Shown: positions 1 to 7,548, counted from the stretch's first letter. The stretch: DNA of 23,927 nucleotides from an uncultured Collinsella sp. (GCA_900542555.1 UQNU01000033.1:1-23927), one strand, 5' to 3'. Notes: generated from the sequence alone by a model not told the origin. Made by a program: numbers and translations.

Positions 1-1
1 G

Positions 2-187
2 GTTCCCGGTTCCACCGGGCCGCGCGGCAAGGAGATATATTGCCAGACCGGAGGGGCGCCGTGGGCGGGAATCTGGCACTCCATATTTTGTTCACAAATG
101 AATATGTTCCTCAGTCGCGTCCCTGAGGTTATAACTGAAGCATTGGCTTCTGATATTGGCGATGACCAGCTGGTTTATAGGTGTTAA
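2..187 (+). CDS. Possible C-terminal end of a protein cut by the window edge
   Basis: This frame is open from the window edge for 61 codons and ends in TAA. Any start codon would lie outside the window. The visible peptide has several Cys and Trp residues and matches no family I recognise. A terminator-like hairpin about 55 bases downstream fits the end of a plus-strand gene, but the short length means a chance open frame cannot be excluded. Base composition drops in GC after about position 80 compared with the surrounding genes. No function is proposed. Confidence 0.3.
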   Translation, partial: VPGSTGPRGKEIYCQTGGAPWAGIWHSIFCSQMNMFLSRVPEVITEALASDIGDDQLVYRC

Positions 188-242
188 GGCATCGGTCATC
201 TCTGGAGCGCCACTTTACTCCAAAAGCATCAGCTATTTGTTT

Positions 243-265
243 CCCGTCGGTAAAAGGCGGGTTTT
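243..265 (+). terminator. Weak intrinsic terminator candidate
   Basis: A 6-bp stem (CCCGTC paired with GGCGGG, one G-T pair) closes a 7-base loop and is followed by TTTT. It would serve the possible partial gene ending at 187. The stem is short and the T-run is only four bases. Confidence 0.35.
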
Positions 266-296
266 GTTCGCCAAGCGTTCTTATATATAGCTAGAT

Positions 297-382
297 ACGG
301 GTTCGAACCCGTGCACCGGCAACAAAAAAGCGACCAACCGGAGTTGATCGCTTTCTATTCCATGGTGGGCCGTCAGGGGTTC
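297..382 (-). repeat. Tandem duplicate of tRNA-Lys 3' end, terminator and T-arm-like block
   Basis: Three blocks recur at a constant offset of 176-179 bases from the authentic tRNA-Lys region. A T-arm-like palindrome at 297-312 matches 473-488. A terminator at 324-354 matches 500-530 in layout and loop sequence. The tRNA 3' end at 364-382 is identical over 19 bases to 543-561. The copied tRNA end stops after GGGGTTC (plus strand), which is the middle of the T-loop, so this is not a functional tRNA. The copy encodes CCA (363-365, minus strand), whereas the real tRNA-Lys gene is followed by CCC. I infer a tandem duplication or repeated site-specific insertion at the tRNA 3' end. Confidence 0.75.
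324..354 (-). terminator. Second (duplicated) terminator of the tRNA-Lys locus
   Basis: On the minus strand a stem of the form AAGCGATCAAC / GTTGGTCGCTT is followed by a T-run (plus 324-329). It resembles the terminator at 500-530, sharing the TCAACT-C-GGTTGG core with different outer base pairs. It therefore appears to be a diverged copy that still folds. Confidence 0.8.
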
Positions 383-472
383 AGCCTGCTTCGCAGGCGG
401 CCGCTGCGGCGCTTTCGCGCCTTGCGCGCTGCGCTGGCAAACGCTCACGCGTTTACTCAGCTCCGCGCCCCG
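383..472. repeat. Three-hairpin element inserted in a T-loop remnant (tRNA-Lys copy)
   Basis: The segment sits between the truncated tRNA-Lys 3' end (to 382) and a T-arm-like sequence (473-488). It contains three hairpins: 384-398 (gcctgc/gcaggc, loop TTC), 408-421 (ggcgc/gcgcc) and 439-454 (aaacgc/gcgttt). The first two are separated by a 9-base spacer ending in CGCTGC. The same order, loops and spacer motifs occur beside tRNA-Gly at 9243-9346 with different stem sequences. No coding potential is evident. Mobility is inferred; homology of the two elements is read directly from the sequence. Confidence 0.6.
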
Positions 473-499
473 ACGGGTCCGAACCCATGAAAGGGCGAC

Positions 500-530
500 A
501 AAAAAGACGGCCAACCGAAGTTGACCGTCT
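500..530 (-). terminator. Terminator of tRNA-Lys
   Basis: About 15 bases after the tRNA 3' end, the minus strand carries the stem GACGGTCAAC / GTTGGCCGTC with a short loop, followed by six T. It is a canonical intrinsic terminator for the single-gene tRNA transcript. Confidence 0.85.
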
Positions 531-544
531 CAACAATCTTTGGG

Positions 545-617
545 TGGGCCGTCAGGGGTTCGAACCCTGGACCTTGGGATTAAAAGTCCCCTGCTCTGCC
601 AGCTGAGCTAACGGCCC
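545..617 (-). tRNA. tRNA-Lys (anticodon TTT)
   Basis: The minus strand folds as a 73-base cloverleaf. The acceptor stem is GGGCCGT / ACGGCCC. The D-arm runs GCTC...GAGC. The anticodon loop is CTTTTAA with anticodon TTT at positions 34-36. The T-arm is CAGGG-TTCGAAC-CCCTG. The discriminator base is A. The 3' CCA is not encoded; the next bases are CCC, so CCA must be added after transcription. The gene has its own promoter-like -10 just upstream and a strong terminator downstream. Confidence 0.96.
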
Positions 618-626
618 GCGGGTGGC

Positions 627-655
627 ATTGTACCACGGTCTGGGACTATTCCCAA
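627..655 (-). promoter_or_regulatory. Promoter of tRNA-Lys
   Basis: The minus strand reads TTGGGA, a 17-base spacer, then TACAAT, ten bases before the mature tRNA 5' end. The -35 overlaps the last codons of the aminopeptidase gene. Spacing and -10 are near consensus; the -35 is weaker. Confidence 0.55.
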
Positions 656-1926
656 CTCCATTGGCCGTTCTGGAAAATCACAACTTCACGTCCATCAGGC
701 GTAATTCCCGTAATATCGATGTCGTCCGTGCCAATCATAAAATCGACGTGCGTGCTCGAGACGTTAACGCCATGCTCCAGGAGCTCTTCCTTGGACATGT
801 CGTACCCACCCTCGATGCATTCGGGGAAACCGACACCTAGCGCGAGATGGCAGCTAGCGTTCTCGTCATAGAGCGTATCGTAGAACAGAACACCACTTTC
901 GCGGATCGGCGTGTTCTTGGAAATGAGCGCGACCTCTCCCAGGTGAGCAGCGCCCTCGTCAGTATCGATGATACTTGCGAGCGTTGCCTTGCCCACGCGG
1001 GCGTCGTAGTCCACCACGCGGCCGCCCTCGAACTTAATCCAAAAATCTTCGACCTTATTGCCGTGATGGATGAGCGGCATGGCCGAGTACACGATACCGT
1101 CGGCGCGCATGCGATCGGGCGAAGTGAAGACTTCCTCGGTGGGAATGTTGGGGAAGAAGGGGTGCCCATCGGGCGTCTTGCCCTTGCCGCCGGCCCACTC
1201 GTGACCTTTCGTCATGCCAATCGTCAGATCGGTTCCATTTGCCGCGGTGTAATGCAGGTAGTCGAAACGATTGTCGTTCAGGAAACGCAGGTTCTTTTCG
1301 AATGCGGCGTCATGGAGTTCCCAGTCGCTCTCCGGGTCCTGGCCATCGGCGCGCGCGGTGTGCAGAATCGCATTCCACAGCTTATAGATTGCAACCTCAT
1401 CGGCGTCTCCCGGGAACACCTCGTGCGCCCAAGCCACGACCGGAGCGCCGGCGATGCACCACGGATTGATGTTGTAATCCAGTCCACGGCGGAAAACTTT
1501 GCACTGCGTATTCCTCGCCTTGGATGCCGCGGCCGGCTTGGCTGGATCGATGCCCTTGAGGGCTGCAGGATCCGCACCCTCGATAAAGACAAAGCAGGCA
1601 CCATCCTGGGCCAAGGAATCCAGCTGTATGCGCTTCCACTCGGGCGTCTGCTCAAAATAGCTTTTCTCGACATGCTCGTACGTGAGCCTCGTCACGGCAT
1701 CATCGGCCCAAATGACCGTCACGTGGCCGGCGCCGGCAGCATAGGCCTCCGCGACCACCACGCGCGCAAACGGCGCGCACTCGACCGGAGACTGAACGAC
1801 GACCTCCTGGCCGGGCTTGACGTTTACGCCCTTGCGGACGACCAGGCGCGCGTAGTTTTTAATCTTGGGCTCCAGGGCCTTCATGCCCTCCAGAGCTTCT
1901 TCGACCGTCAGGGCAGCTCGAATCAT
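646..1926 (-). CDS. M29 family aminopeptidase (AmpS/AmpT/PepS type)
   Basis: This is a predicted cytoplasmic metallo-aminopeptidase of 426 residues, close to the usual M29 length of about 410. The family removes N-terminal amino acids from peptides with two metal ions. The expected ligands are visible in order: E264/E265 in PTEEVFTSPDRM, E331 in HLGEVALI, H360 in SCHLALG, and H393 and D395 in STHVDFMIGTDD. The start is taken at 1926 because GGAG lies six bases upstream. An in-frame ATG four codons earlier (1938) has no ribosome binding site. The gene is monocistronic: an intrinsic terminator separates it from the gene upstream, and the tRNA-Lys promoter overlaps its end. Substrate specificity cannot be read from the sequence. 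Confidence 0.93.
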   Translation of the reverse strand: MIRAALTVEEALEGMKALEPKIKNYARLVVRKGVNVKPGQEVVVQSPVECAPFARVVVAEAYAAGAGHVTVIWADDAVTRLTYEHVEKSYFEQTPEWKRIQLDSLAQDGACFVFIEGADPAALKGIDPAKPAAASKARNTQCKVFRRGLDYNINPWCIAGAPVVAWAHEVFPGDADEVAIYKLWNAILHTARADGQDPESDWELHDAAFEKNLRFLNDNRFDYLHYTAANGTDLTIGMTKGHEWAGGKGKTPDGHPFFPNIPTEEVFTSPDRMRADGIVYSAMPLIHHGNKVEDFWIKFEGGRVVDYDARVGKATLASIIDTDEGAAHLGEVALISKNTPIRESGVLFYDTLYDENASCHLALGVGFPECIEGGYDMSKEELLEHGVNVSSTHVDFMIGTDDIDITGITPDGREVVIFQNGQWSWE

Positions 1927-1954
1927 GTGCCACTCCATCTATCTATAGAACAGT

Positions 1955-1985
1955 AAAAAGGCGTGCCGCAAAAACGACGCGCCTT
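1955..1985 (-). terminator. Terminator after the two-TM protein gene
   Basis: The minus strand contains AAGGCGCGTCG and CGGCACGCCTT as imperfect stem arms around a T-rich loop, then TTTTT. It lies 30 bases after the stop of the gene at 2016 and before the aminopeptidase start, so it probably ends the purC operon. Confidence 0.7.
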
Positions 1986-2015
1986 ATATCTTAGCGATAT
2001 GTATGGATACAAACG

Positions 2016-2591
2016 CTACTTCTTCTTGGAGTCCTTCTTGTCCTCCTCGGCAGCCGAGCGCTCGATAAAAGCGTTGAGCTTATTCTCGGACATGCCCTCG
2101 GCCTGCGTGCGATACATGTTGCGTAGGGGGCGGATGCGCACGAAGTCATAGATAAAATCACCCAGAATGATGACATAGGACAAAACAATGCCGACCATCT
2201 GAACTGGGCTGGACACCGTGCCGCCGGGAGCGAAGTAGAGCGAAGCCCAAATTGCCACGACGAGTACCATGCCGATGGCGAGTACGGCCCACCAGATACG
2301 ACGGCGCTTGGTGTAGTCCTCGTCCTGCTTGAGAAGGATATTCGACACCGTGTAGATGCGATCCTCGCGGGCGCGCTGCTTGGCCTTGCGGGCGCGCTTT
2401 TCCTCCTTGGAAAGGCCTTCAAGGTTTTCGCCCTTCTCGAGCTCTTTGCGGCGTGCCTTAGACGAAGCCGGCACGACGCGAACGGAGCTAGCTGCCTGGC
2501 GGGCGGGCTTAGCAGATGCGGCGGACTTGCGCGCAACCCCGGTAACTTCGTGGGATTGCGTGCGCTTGTTCGTGGCGCTACGGGTACTCAC
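2016..2591 (-). CDS. Two-TM membrane protein of unknown function
   Basis: The protein has 191 residues. Residues 1-98 are basic, polar and probably disordered, rich in Lys, Arg, Ala and Ser. Two hydrophobic segments follow at about 99-120 (rich in W, V, L, I) and 129-151, then a short charged Lys-rich tail. I do not recognise a named family. The GTG start lies directly after the purC stop (TAAGTG), with GGAG nine bases upstream inside purC, so translation is almost certainly coupled to purC. A terminator follows the gene. Nothing in the sequence points to a role in purine synthesis; the linkage may be only for co-expression. Confidence 0.8.
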   Translation of the reverse strand: MSTRSATNKRTQSHEVTGVARKSAASAKPARQAASSVRVVPASSKARRKELEKGENLEGLSKEEKRARKAKQRAREDRIYTVSNILLKQDEDYTKRRRIWWAVLAIGMVLVVAIWASLYFAPGGTVSSPVQMVGIVLSYVIILGDFIYDFVRIRPLRNMYRTQAEGMSENKLNAFIERSAAEEDKKDSKKK

Positions 2592-3479
2592 TTATGCGTT
2601 CTCCTTCATACTTGTGAACTGGGAGCCCGTGATGATCTGGAAGGCCTCGCGATAGCGCTCGGACGTGCCATCGATGACCTCGGCGGGCAGGTGCGGGGTC
2701 TCCCCCGCCATATCCCAGTTGGCCTTGAGCCAATTGCGGACGAATTGTTTGTCGTAGCTCGGCTGGATCTTGCCCTCCTCGTAGCTGGCAGCAGGCCAGA
2801 AACGGCTGGAGTCGGGCGTGAGGCACTCGTCGATCAGCGTGACCTTGCCATCTATGACACCGAACTCGAACTTGGTGTCGGCGATGATGATGCCTCGAGT
2901 CGCGGCATACTCGGCAGCAGCCTTGTAAATCTTGAGGGACAGGTCGCGAATCTGCGCGGCGATGTCCTCACCCACGATCTCGCAGCAACGCTCGAACAAG
3001 ATGTTCTCGTCGTGGTCGCCGATCTCGGCCTTCGTGGACGGCGTGAACAGCGGCTCAGGAAGCTTGGAAGCCTCGGTCAGGCCCTCAGGCAGCTGGATGC
3101 CGCAGACGGTGCCGTTCTCGTCGTAGGTCTTCTTGCCCGAACCGGTCAGATAGCCGCGGACGATGCACTCGATAGGAATCGTCTGGGCCTTCTTAACCAG
3201 CATAGCGCGGCCAGCGAGGTAGTCACGATACTCAGCAAACTCCTCGGGGAAATCCGCCGGGTCGATGGAAACGAGATGGTTGGGAACGATGTCGGCAAAC
3301 TTATCGAACCAGAATGCCGAGATGCGATTGAGCACCTCTCCCTTAAACGGAATCTCGTCGGGAAGAATGAAGTCGAACGCAGAAATGCGGTCGGTGGCGA
3401 CCATCAGCAGGTTTTCACCGGCATCGTAGATATCACGAACCTTGCCACGGGAATCCGGACGACGCTCCATCGTTGTCAC
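2592..3479 (-). CDS. purC: Phosphoribosylaminoimidazole-succinocarboxamide synthase (SAICAR synthetase)
   Basis: This cytoplasmic enzyme of de novo purine synthesis joins CAIR and aspartate using ATP to make SAICAR. The family signature is clear: SRGKVRDIYD near the N-terminus, ATDRISAFDF, then ECIVRGYLTGSGKKTYDENG, and DTKFEFG followed by LIDECLTPDSSRFW. At 295 residues it matches the longer form of PurC. The start is placed at the GTG at 3479 because AAGGAG sits eight bases upstream. The GTG at 3488 overlaps that site and is rejected. It heads a two-gene unit with the membrane protein at 2016. purB, whose enzyme acts next in the pathway, lies about 4 kb upstream on the same strand but in a separate transcription unit. 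Confidence 0.96.
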   Translation of the reverse strand: MTTMERRPDSRGKVRDIYDAGENLLMVATDRISAFDFILPDEIPFKGEVLNRISAFWFDKFADIVPNHLVSIDPADFPEEFAEYRDYLAGRAMLVKKAQTIPIECIVRGYLTGSGKKTYDENGTVCGIQLPEGLTEASKLPEPLFTPSTKAEIGDHDENILFERCCEIVGEDIAAQIRDLSLKIYKAAAEYAATRGIIIADTKFEFGVIDGKVTLIDECLTPDSSRFWPAASYEEGKIQPSYDKQFVRNWLKANWDMAGETPHLPAEVIDGTSERYREAFQIITGSQFTSMKENA

Positions 3480-3510
3480 GTGAGTCACTCCTTACCTAAA
3501 TACGACAGAA

Positions 3511-3530
3511 ATGCGGGTTCTTTCCCGCAT
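3511..3530 (-). terminator. Hairpin between the sensor kinase and purC
   Basis: A perfect 7-bp inverted repeat (ATGCGGG / CCCGCAT) with a 6-base loop lies between the kinase stop and the purC start. On the minus strand it is followed only by TTCTG, so it is a weak terminator, an attenuator-like structure or a 5' leader hairpin. No convincing promoter for purC was seen in this 100-base gap. Confidence 0.35.
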
Positions 3531-3588
3531 GTTTTCGCAAACTCGGAGCGGCAGGGACGCGGCCCCTCCTTCACCGAATAGCGAAAAG

Positions 3589-5154
3589 CTAGTGCTCCAT
3601 TGTAGTAGATGCCGCGTCCGCCGTGTGCTCGCGGGGCAGATGAATTGTAAAAGTCGTACCCTTTCCAAGCTCCGACTCCACGGATATGTAGCCATGGTGA
3701 CGCTCGACGATCTGCTTGGTCACGGCGAGGCCAACGCCCAGGCCGCCAGCTTCGCGGGCGCGGCTGGCATCGGCGCGCCAAAACCGCCCGAAGATGCGCG
3801 ACAGATCGTCCTTGGCAATACCGATACCGGTATCCGAAACGGCAATACTGACATGCTTGCGGTCACTGAGCACCGACACCACGACCCAACCGCCCTCGGG
3901 GGTGTAGCGCATGGCGTTGCTCATGAGGTTGATGACGCATTGCGTGATCATGTCGGGATCGGCTTCGACGACATCGTCGTGCCCCTGGGTTTCATCTGCA
4001 AAGCGAAGACGAAGGTCACGGTCGGCAAACAGACGCTCCTGGCCGTTCACAATCGATCGCACGAACGGAACCATGTCCACCGGTTCTAGATTGAGCGGAG
4101 CCGTGCTGTTTTCCATACGCGATAGGTCGAGCATCTGCTGCACCAGACGAGCCAGGCGACGCGTCTCGGAAGCGACCGTCTCCAGGTGTTCGTCGTCGGT
4201 GGGATACACACCGTCTTGCATGGCCTCGACCGTTGCAAGCATGGCCATGAGCGGCGTGCGCAGCTCGTGTGCAACGTCTGAGGTCAGGCGCTTCTCGTGC
4301 TTCATATCTTTCTCGAGTGAGGTGGCCATCTCGTCGAAGGTCTCTCCCAGCTGATCGATCTCGTCATCACCGCGCAGTCCCGTGCGAGCCGACAGGTCGC
4401 CGTCACGGATTTGCTTTGCGGTACTGGTGATGCGATGAATCGGCTTGGTGAGCATGCGCGACACGAGCGATCCGATAACGACCGAAATGCAGATTGCAGC
4501 AACCGCGGCGAGGGCCATGGCGTTAAAGGTCTTCTCCCTAAACGCAGAGTCCGCCTTGGTGAGCAGCGCGTCGGAGCCGATGGCCCACAGCTTTACCTGT
4601 CCGACATGCTCGCCGGAAGACGTTACAATCTCGACGTTAGCAACGCTATCGGAGTCGGTTGGAGCAGACGAGACCGGGCTATGCGATGCCCTCTTGCCGC
4701 TCGTGTCGTCGGTCGTAGCCTGGTTTTCGCGTACATCGGCGGTGGCGCTTGCCGAGGGCCAGGAATCGTCATAAACGATCACGCCCTTTTTATTGACGAC
4801 CTGCATACCCAGATCGTCGGAAACCAAACTCGACGTTGCGACCGTGCGCAGTTCCCCCGCGGTCCAAGAGCCGTTTTCCTCATATGAGGTTGCCAACTTC
4901 TCGGCAGCGGAATTTGCGATTTCGACGATATTGGAGCGTGTGTAATCCGAAAAGACCGTGCCCCACACAACAGAGACAACGCCCACCAGCACCAATACTG
5001 TCATGAGCGATGTCAGAGCAAAAGCAAGTGCCATGCGCGAGGGATAGCTCATCGTTGGCCGTGAATCGGAACGAGGCGTGTTCCAACTAGCCTTGGAACC
5101 CGCCTCGCTCTCCTGCTTGTGCTTTTGTCCGATTTCAAAGCGCGCAGGTGTCAT
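3589..5154 (-). CDS. Membrane sensor histidine kinase (HAMP-HisKA-HATPase)
   Basis: The 521-residue protein is a typical two-component sensor. A basic N-terminal tail of about 40 residues precedes TM1 (about 41-68). An extracytoplasmic sensor region (about 69-210) includes a Ser/Asp/Thr-rich stretch at 135-172. TM2 spans about 211-233, HAMP about 234-285. The HisKA box SDVAHELRTPL carries the phospho-accepting H296. The ATPase domain shows the N box (NLMSNAMRYTPEGG), G1 (DTGIGI), F box (IFGRFWRAD) and G2 (GGLGVGLA), so it should be active. It starts 11 bases after the response regulator stop and forms an operon with it. The signal is unknown; the sensor region matches no named domain I recognise. 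Confidence 0.94.
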   Translation of the reverse strand: MTPARFEIGQKHKQESEAGSKASWNTPRSDSRPTMSYPSRMALAFALTSLMTVLVLVGVVSVVWGTVFSDYTRSNIVEIANSAAEKLATSYEENGSWTAGELRTVATSSLVSDDLGMQVVNKKGVIVYDDSWPSASATADVRENQATTDDTSGKRASHSPVSSAPTDSDSVANVEIVTSSGEHVGQVKLWAIGSDALLTKADSAFREKTFNAMALAAVAAICISVVIGSLVSRMLTKPIHRITSTAKQIRDGDLSARTGLRGDDEIDQLGETFDEMATSLEKDMKHEKRLTSDVAHELRTPLMAMLATVEAMQDGVYPTDDEHLETVASETRRLARLVQQMLDLSRMENSTAPLNLEPVDMVPFVRSIVNGQERLFADRDLRLRFADETQGHDDVVEADPDMITQCVINLMSNAMRYTPEGGWVVVSVLSDRKHVSIAVSDTGIGIAKDDLSRIFGRFWRADASRAREAGGLGVGLAVTKQIVERHHGYISVESELGKGTTFTIHLPREHTADAASTTMEH

Positions 5155-5165
5155 ATGTGATTTCC

Positions 5166-5888
5166 CTATTTCTCGTCCGACTTATCGGTCTTGGCCGGAG
5201 CCTCGAAGCGATAGCCGACACCATGGACGGTGTAGAGCCACTTGGGCTTCTTGGGATCATCGCCCAGCTTGGCGCGAAGATTCTTCACGTGGCTATCGAT
5301 GGTGCGCTCATAGCCCTCAAAGTCATACCCGAGCACTTTCTCGACCAGCTCCATGCGGTTATACACACGGCCGGGATGGCGGGCGAGCGTGGTGAGCAGC
5401 TTGAACTCGGAAGCCGTCAGATCGACTTCCTTGCCCTCGACCAAGATCTTGTGGCCCGAGATATCGATGACCAGATCGCCGAAGTCGAGCACCTCGACGG
5501 CGGGCTCGTCGGCCTGATGGGCACGGCGGAACAGAGCGCGAACGCGGGCGACGAGCTCGCGCGGCGAGAACGGCTTAATCAGATAGTCGTCAGCGCCGAG
5601 CTCAAGACCGATAATACGGTCCTCGATTTCGCCCTTAGCCGTCAGCATGATGATGGGGACATCCGAGGTATCGCGAATGGTGCGGCAAACGCGCTCGCCG
5701 GGGATCTTGGGGAGCATAAGGTCGAGCACGACCAGGTCGAACTGATGCTTCTCGAACTCCTCGATCGCGGACTGACCGTCGCCGACGCCCACAACCCAGT
5801 AGCCTTCGCGCTCGAGATAGGCAGCGACGGCGTCACGGATTGCCTTCTCATCCTCGACCAGCAGAATCTTTTTTGCATCTGAAGCCAT
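5166..5888 (-). CDS. OmpR/PhoB-family response regulator
   Basis: The 240-residue DNA-binding regulator is the partner of the kinase just downstream. The receiver domain (about 6-118) has the acidic pair E12/D13, phospho-acceptor D56 in VVLDLMLP, T83 and K105 in YLIKPF. The C-terminal winged helix (about 140-232) shows VDLTASEFKLL, the recognition-helix region RTIDSHVKNLRAKLG and the terminal YTVHGVGYRF strand. The start is set at 5888 because a G-rich ribosome binding site lies seven bases upstream. The seven extra upstream codons would cover that site. Target genes cannot be told from the window. Confidence 0.95.
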   Translation of the reverse strand: MASDAKKILLVEDEKAIRDAVAAYLEREGYWVVGVGDGQSAIEEFEKHQFDLVVLDLMLPKIPGERVCRTIRDTSDVPIIMLTAKGEIEDRIIGLELGADDYLIKPFSPRELVARVRALFRRAHQADEPAVEVLDFGDLVIDISGHKILVEGKEVDLTASEFKLLTTLARHPGRVYNRMELVEKVLGYDFEGYERTIDSHVKNLRAKLGDDPKKPKWLYTVHGVGYRFEAPAKTDKSDEK

Positions 5889-5943
5889 AACACGGCCCCC
5901 CTGTCTCAATTAGCTAAGAACAAGCCCATTTTAACGCACCTGA

Positions 5944-5982
5944 GCCCGCCGGATGCCGCTATGACGCGGCAGCTCGGCGGGC
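5944..5982. other. Long two-part inverted repeat upstream of the response regulator
   Basis: An outer stem GCCCGCC / GGCGGGC encloses an inner stem TGCCGC / GCGGCA with a small internal loop. There is no T-run on either strand. It lies about 60 bases after the lipoprotein stop and about 55 bases before the response regulator start, so it may be a factor-dependent or stabilising 3' end structure, or a leader element. The rest of this 150-base gap shows no gene. Confidence 0.4.
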
Positions 5983-6041
5983 GGTACTCACAATTACAAC
6001 GCGTTTATTCCCCTGTTGGCGCCTTTTTAACCCCTCTAAGC

Positions 6042-7253
6042 TTAAAGAGAGAATAGGCGTGCAGTGACTGTCTCTGGTATACCCTGGCTGTTGCGCACCG
6101 TGGCGTACGTAAGGAATGAGTCCGACTTTCCCGCCGTAGCTGGATAATCGCCATACTCCAAAGCGCGGTCGGGCGACAGCAGCGAGCCATAGGTCTTGGC
6201 AGAGGTGTCGATCAGGAAATGCGACGCCTGTACCTTAACAAGGTATTTATTCTTCTTGCCAGCCGCACATGCGAGCGGCTCGCGTGACAGAAAGAGGTAC
6301 GGCCCTCCCTCATTACCAATATACGTGCCCATGTTGCCCAGGCTGCCCACGCCACTATAGGTCGCCTCGATAGAAAACACGAAGGTATCGCCCATATATA
6401 CGGCCTCGAAAGGCGAGACTGACGAGGGAAGGACTAGCTGGGCACGCTTGGTGTTGTTGCCGTCGGTCAGATCGATTGCCGTTATGCCGTAGTAGACGCC
6501 CTCGTCGTTGCGGACACGCGGCGAGATGGTCAAAATGCCGTCGCTCGCACGCGGGGCCGATGCAAAGCGACCCGTCGATTTCCAAATTGTCTCGGCCTTG
6601 GATTCATCAAGCGAGCGACGATAGCAAAACGAATCGCTACTCGTTTTATTGCCACCTGCCGAGGGCATTTTATACCAGATGACTGATGACCCGAACGCCG
6701 TAAACAGCGGCGGATCATAGTCCTTGCCACCTCGATCGAGCTCAACCACGTCGCCAGAGAGCGAAGCGCCCGACAGATTTTGACCGTAGAGCTTCCACGA
6801 TGAATTGGCAAAGTTCATCTCAACCCACGCGAATACGCTGTCGCCGGCACGGACATCGTAGAATGCATATCCCGTGCCCTCGATAGGATCCTCGATTAAT
6901 GTGGTAAGCGATCCATCGCCCAGGTTGAGCACACCGAGTGTGTTGGCGTGCAGTGCCGATGCGGGCGCCATCATCGCCGCGGCGTAATCGCCGTCGCAGT
7001 AGTACAGCAGCGTACCCAGAGGCAGCGTCCATGACGCCGCCGGCTCAAGATCGATGTCGACTGCCTCGTACTCATCCGTAATCGAGATGATTTTGGAATC
7101 ATCCTTGATAACCTGCGGCTCGCCGGCGGCATCATCGCTGGTGCCCGTTTTTTTCGAGCATCCGGCAAGCACCGTGGCAGCGCCCGCGGCAGCCCCACCG
7201 AGTACAAAGCCGCGACGCGATATTCCGTTCTTGATGTGATCGGCGATACCCAT
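6042..7253 (-). CDS. Tat-type lipoprotein of unknown function
   Basis: The 403-residue protein has a twin-arginine-like motif SRRGFVL (R13, R14), an Ala/Gly-rich hydrophobic stretch and a lipobox LAGC with C32, so it is probably exported folded and lipidated. The mature part (about 45-403) has a recurring pattern of short beta strands with aromatic and Gly residues, such as SVFAWVEM and SVIWYKMP. This suggests a beta-propeller-like fold, but that is only inference. I recognise no catalytic motif. Its ATG overlaps the stop of the TSCPD gene by one base (TAATG), so the two are translationally coupled. A short, weak hairpin follows the stop, with no clear terminator. Confidence 0.85.
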   Translation of the reverse strand: MGIADHIKNGISRRGFVLGGAAAGAATVLAGCSKKTGTSDDAAGEPQVIKDDSKIISITDEYEAVDIDLEPAASWTLPLGTLLYYCDGDYAAAMMAPASALHANTLGVLNLGDGSLTTLIEDPIEGTGYAFYDVRAGDSVFAWVEMNFANSSWKLYGQNLSGASLSGDVVELDRGGKDYDPPLFTAFGSSVIWYKMPSAGGNKTSSDSFCYRRSLDESKAETIWKSTGRFASAPRASDGILTISPRVRNDEGVYYGITAIDLTDGNNTKRAQLVLPSSVSPFEAVYMGDTFVFSIEATYSGVGSLGNMGTYIGNEGGPYLFLSREPLACAAGKKNKYLVKVQASHFLIDTSAKTYGSLLSPDRALEYGDYPATAGKSDSFLTYATVRNSQGIPETVTARLFSL

Positions 7254-7516
7254 TAGGCGATCTCGGTGCGAGCGGCCTCGATAGCGCGTGTAAGCTGGTC
7301 GGCGCAGGAGGTCTTTTTCATACCGCAGGTATTACCGGCAAGAACCTCGATTACGCGATCGGCAGGAGCGCCCTCGACCAGCTTGGAGATAGCCTTGAGA
7401 TTGCCGTCGCAGCCGCCGGTAAACTCAACGCCCATCACCTTGTTGCCGTCATCGGAAAGGTCAAGGTGAATATTGCGAGCACACACGCCCTGAGGCTTGT
7501 AATCAAACGAAATCAT
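7253..7516 (-). CDS. TSCPD-domain protein (TIGR03905-like)
   Basis: This 87-residue cytoplasmic protein carries the small domain also found at the C-terminus of some ribonucleotide reductases. Four cysteines are placed as expected: C12 in GVCARN, C36 in TGGCDGN, C64 in GNTCG and C71 in KTSCADQL. They probably bind a metal such as zinc, though no role is established for stand-alone members. The start is supported by GGGG five bases before the ATG. It is the first gene of a two-gene unit with the lipoprotein and has its own promoter-like sequence upstream. Confidence 0.9.
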   Translation of the reverse strand: MISFDYKPQGVCARNIHLDLSDDGNKVMGVEFTGGCDGNLKAISKLVEGAPADRVIEVLAGNTCGMKKTSCADQLTRAIEAARTEIA

Positions 7517-7548
7517 GCGATCCCCTCTCAGAATGTTATTCGAGACGA

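Noticed and set aside
290..320. A further tRNA gene suggested by GGGTTCGAACCC
   Set aside because: Only a T-arm-like palindrome is present; no acceptor, D or anticodon arm can be folded around it on either strand.
383..472. CRISPR array or classic REP repeat cluster
   Set aside because: The hairpins differ in sequence from one another, there are no regular direct repeats and spacers, and no cas genes lie nearby.
847..1956. A 369-codon plus-strand frame opposite the M29 aminopeptidase
   Set aside because: The minus strand carries all M29 metal ligands in order; this frame has no recognisable motif.
2550..3581. A 343-codon plus-strand frame opposite purC
   Set aside because: purC motifs on the minus strand are unambiguous; the plus-strand frame is a shadow with no ribosome binding site.
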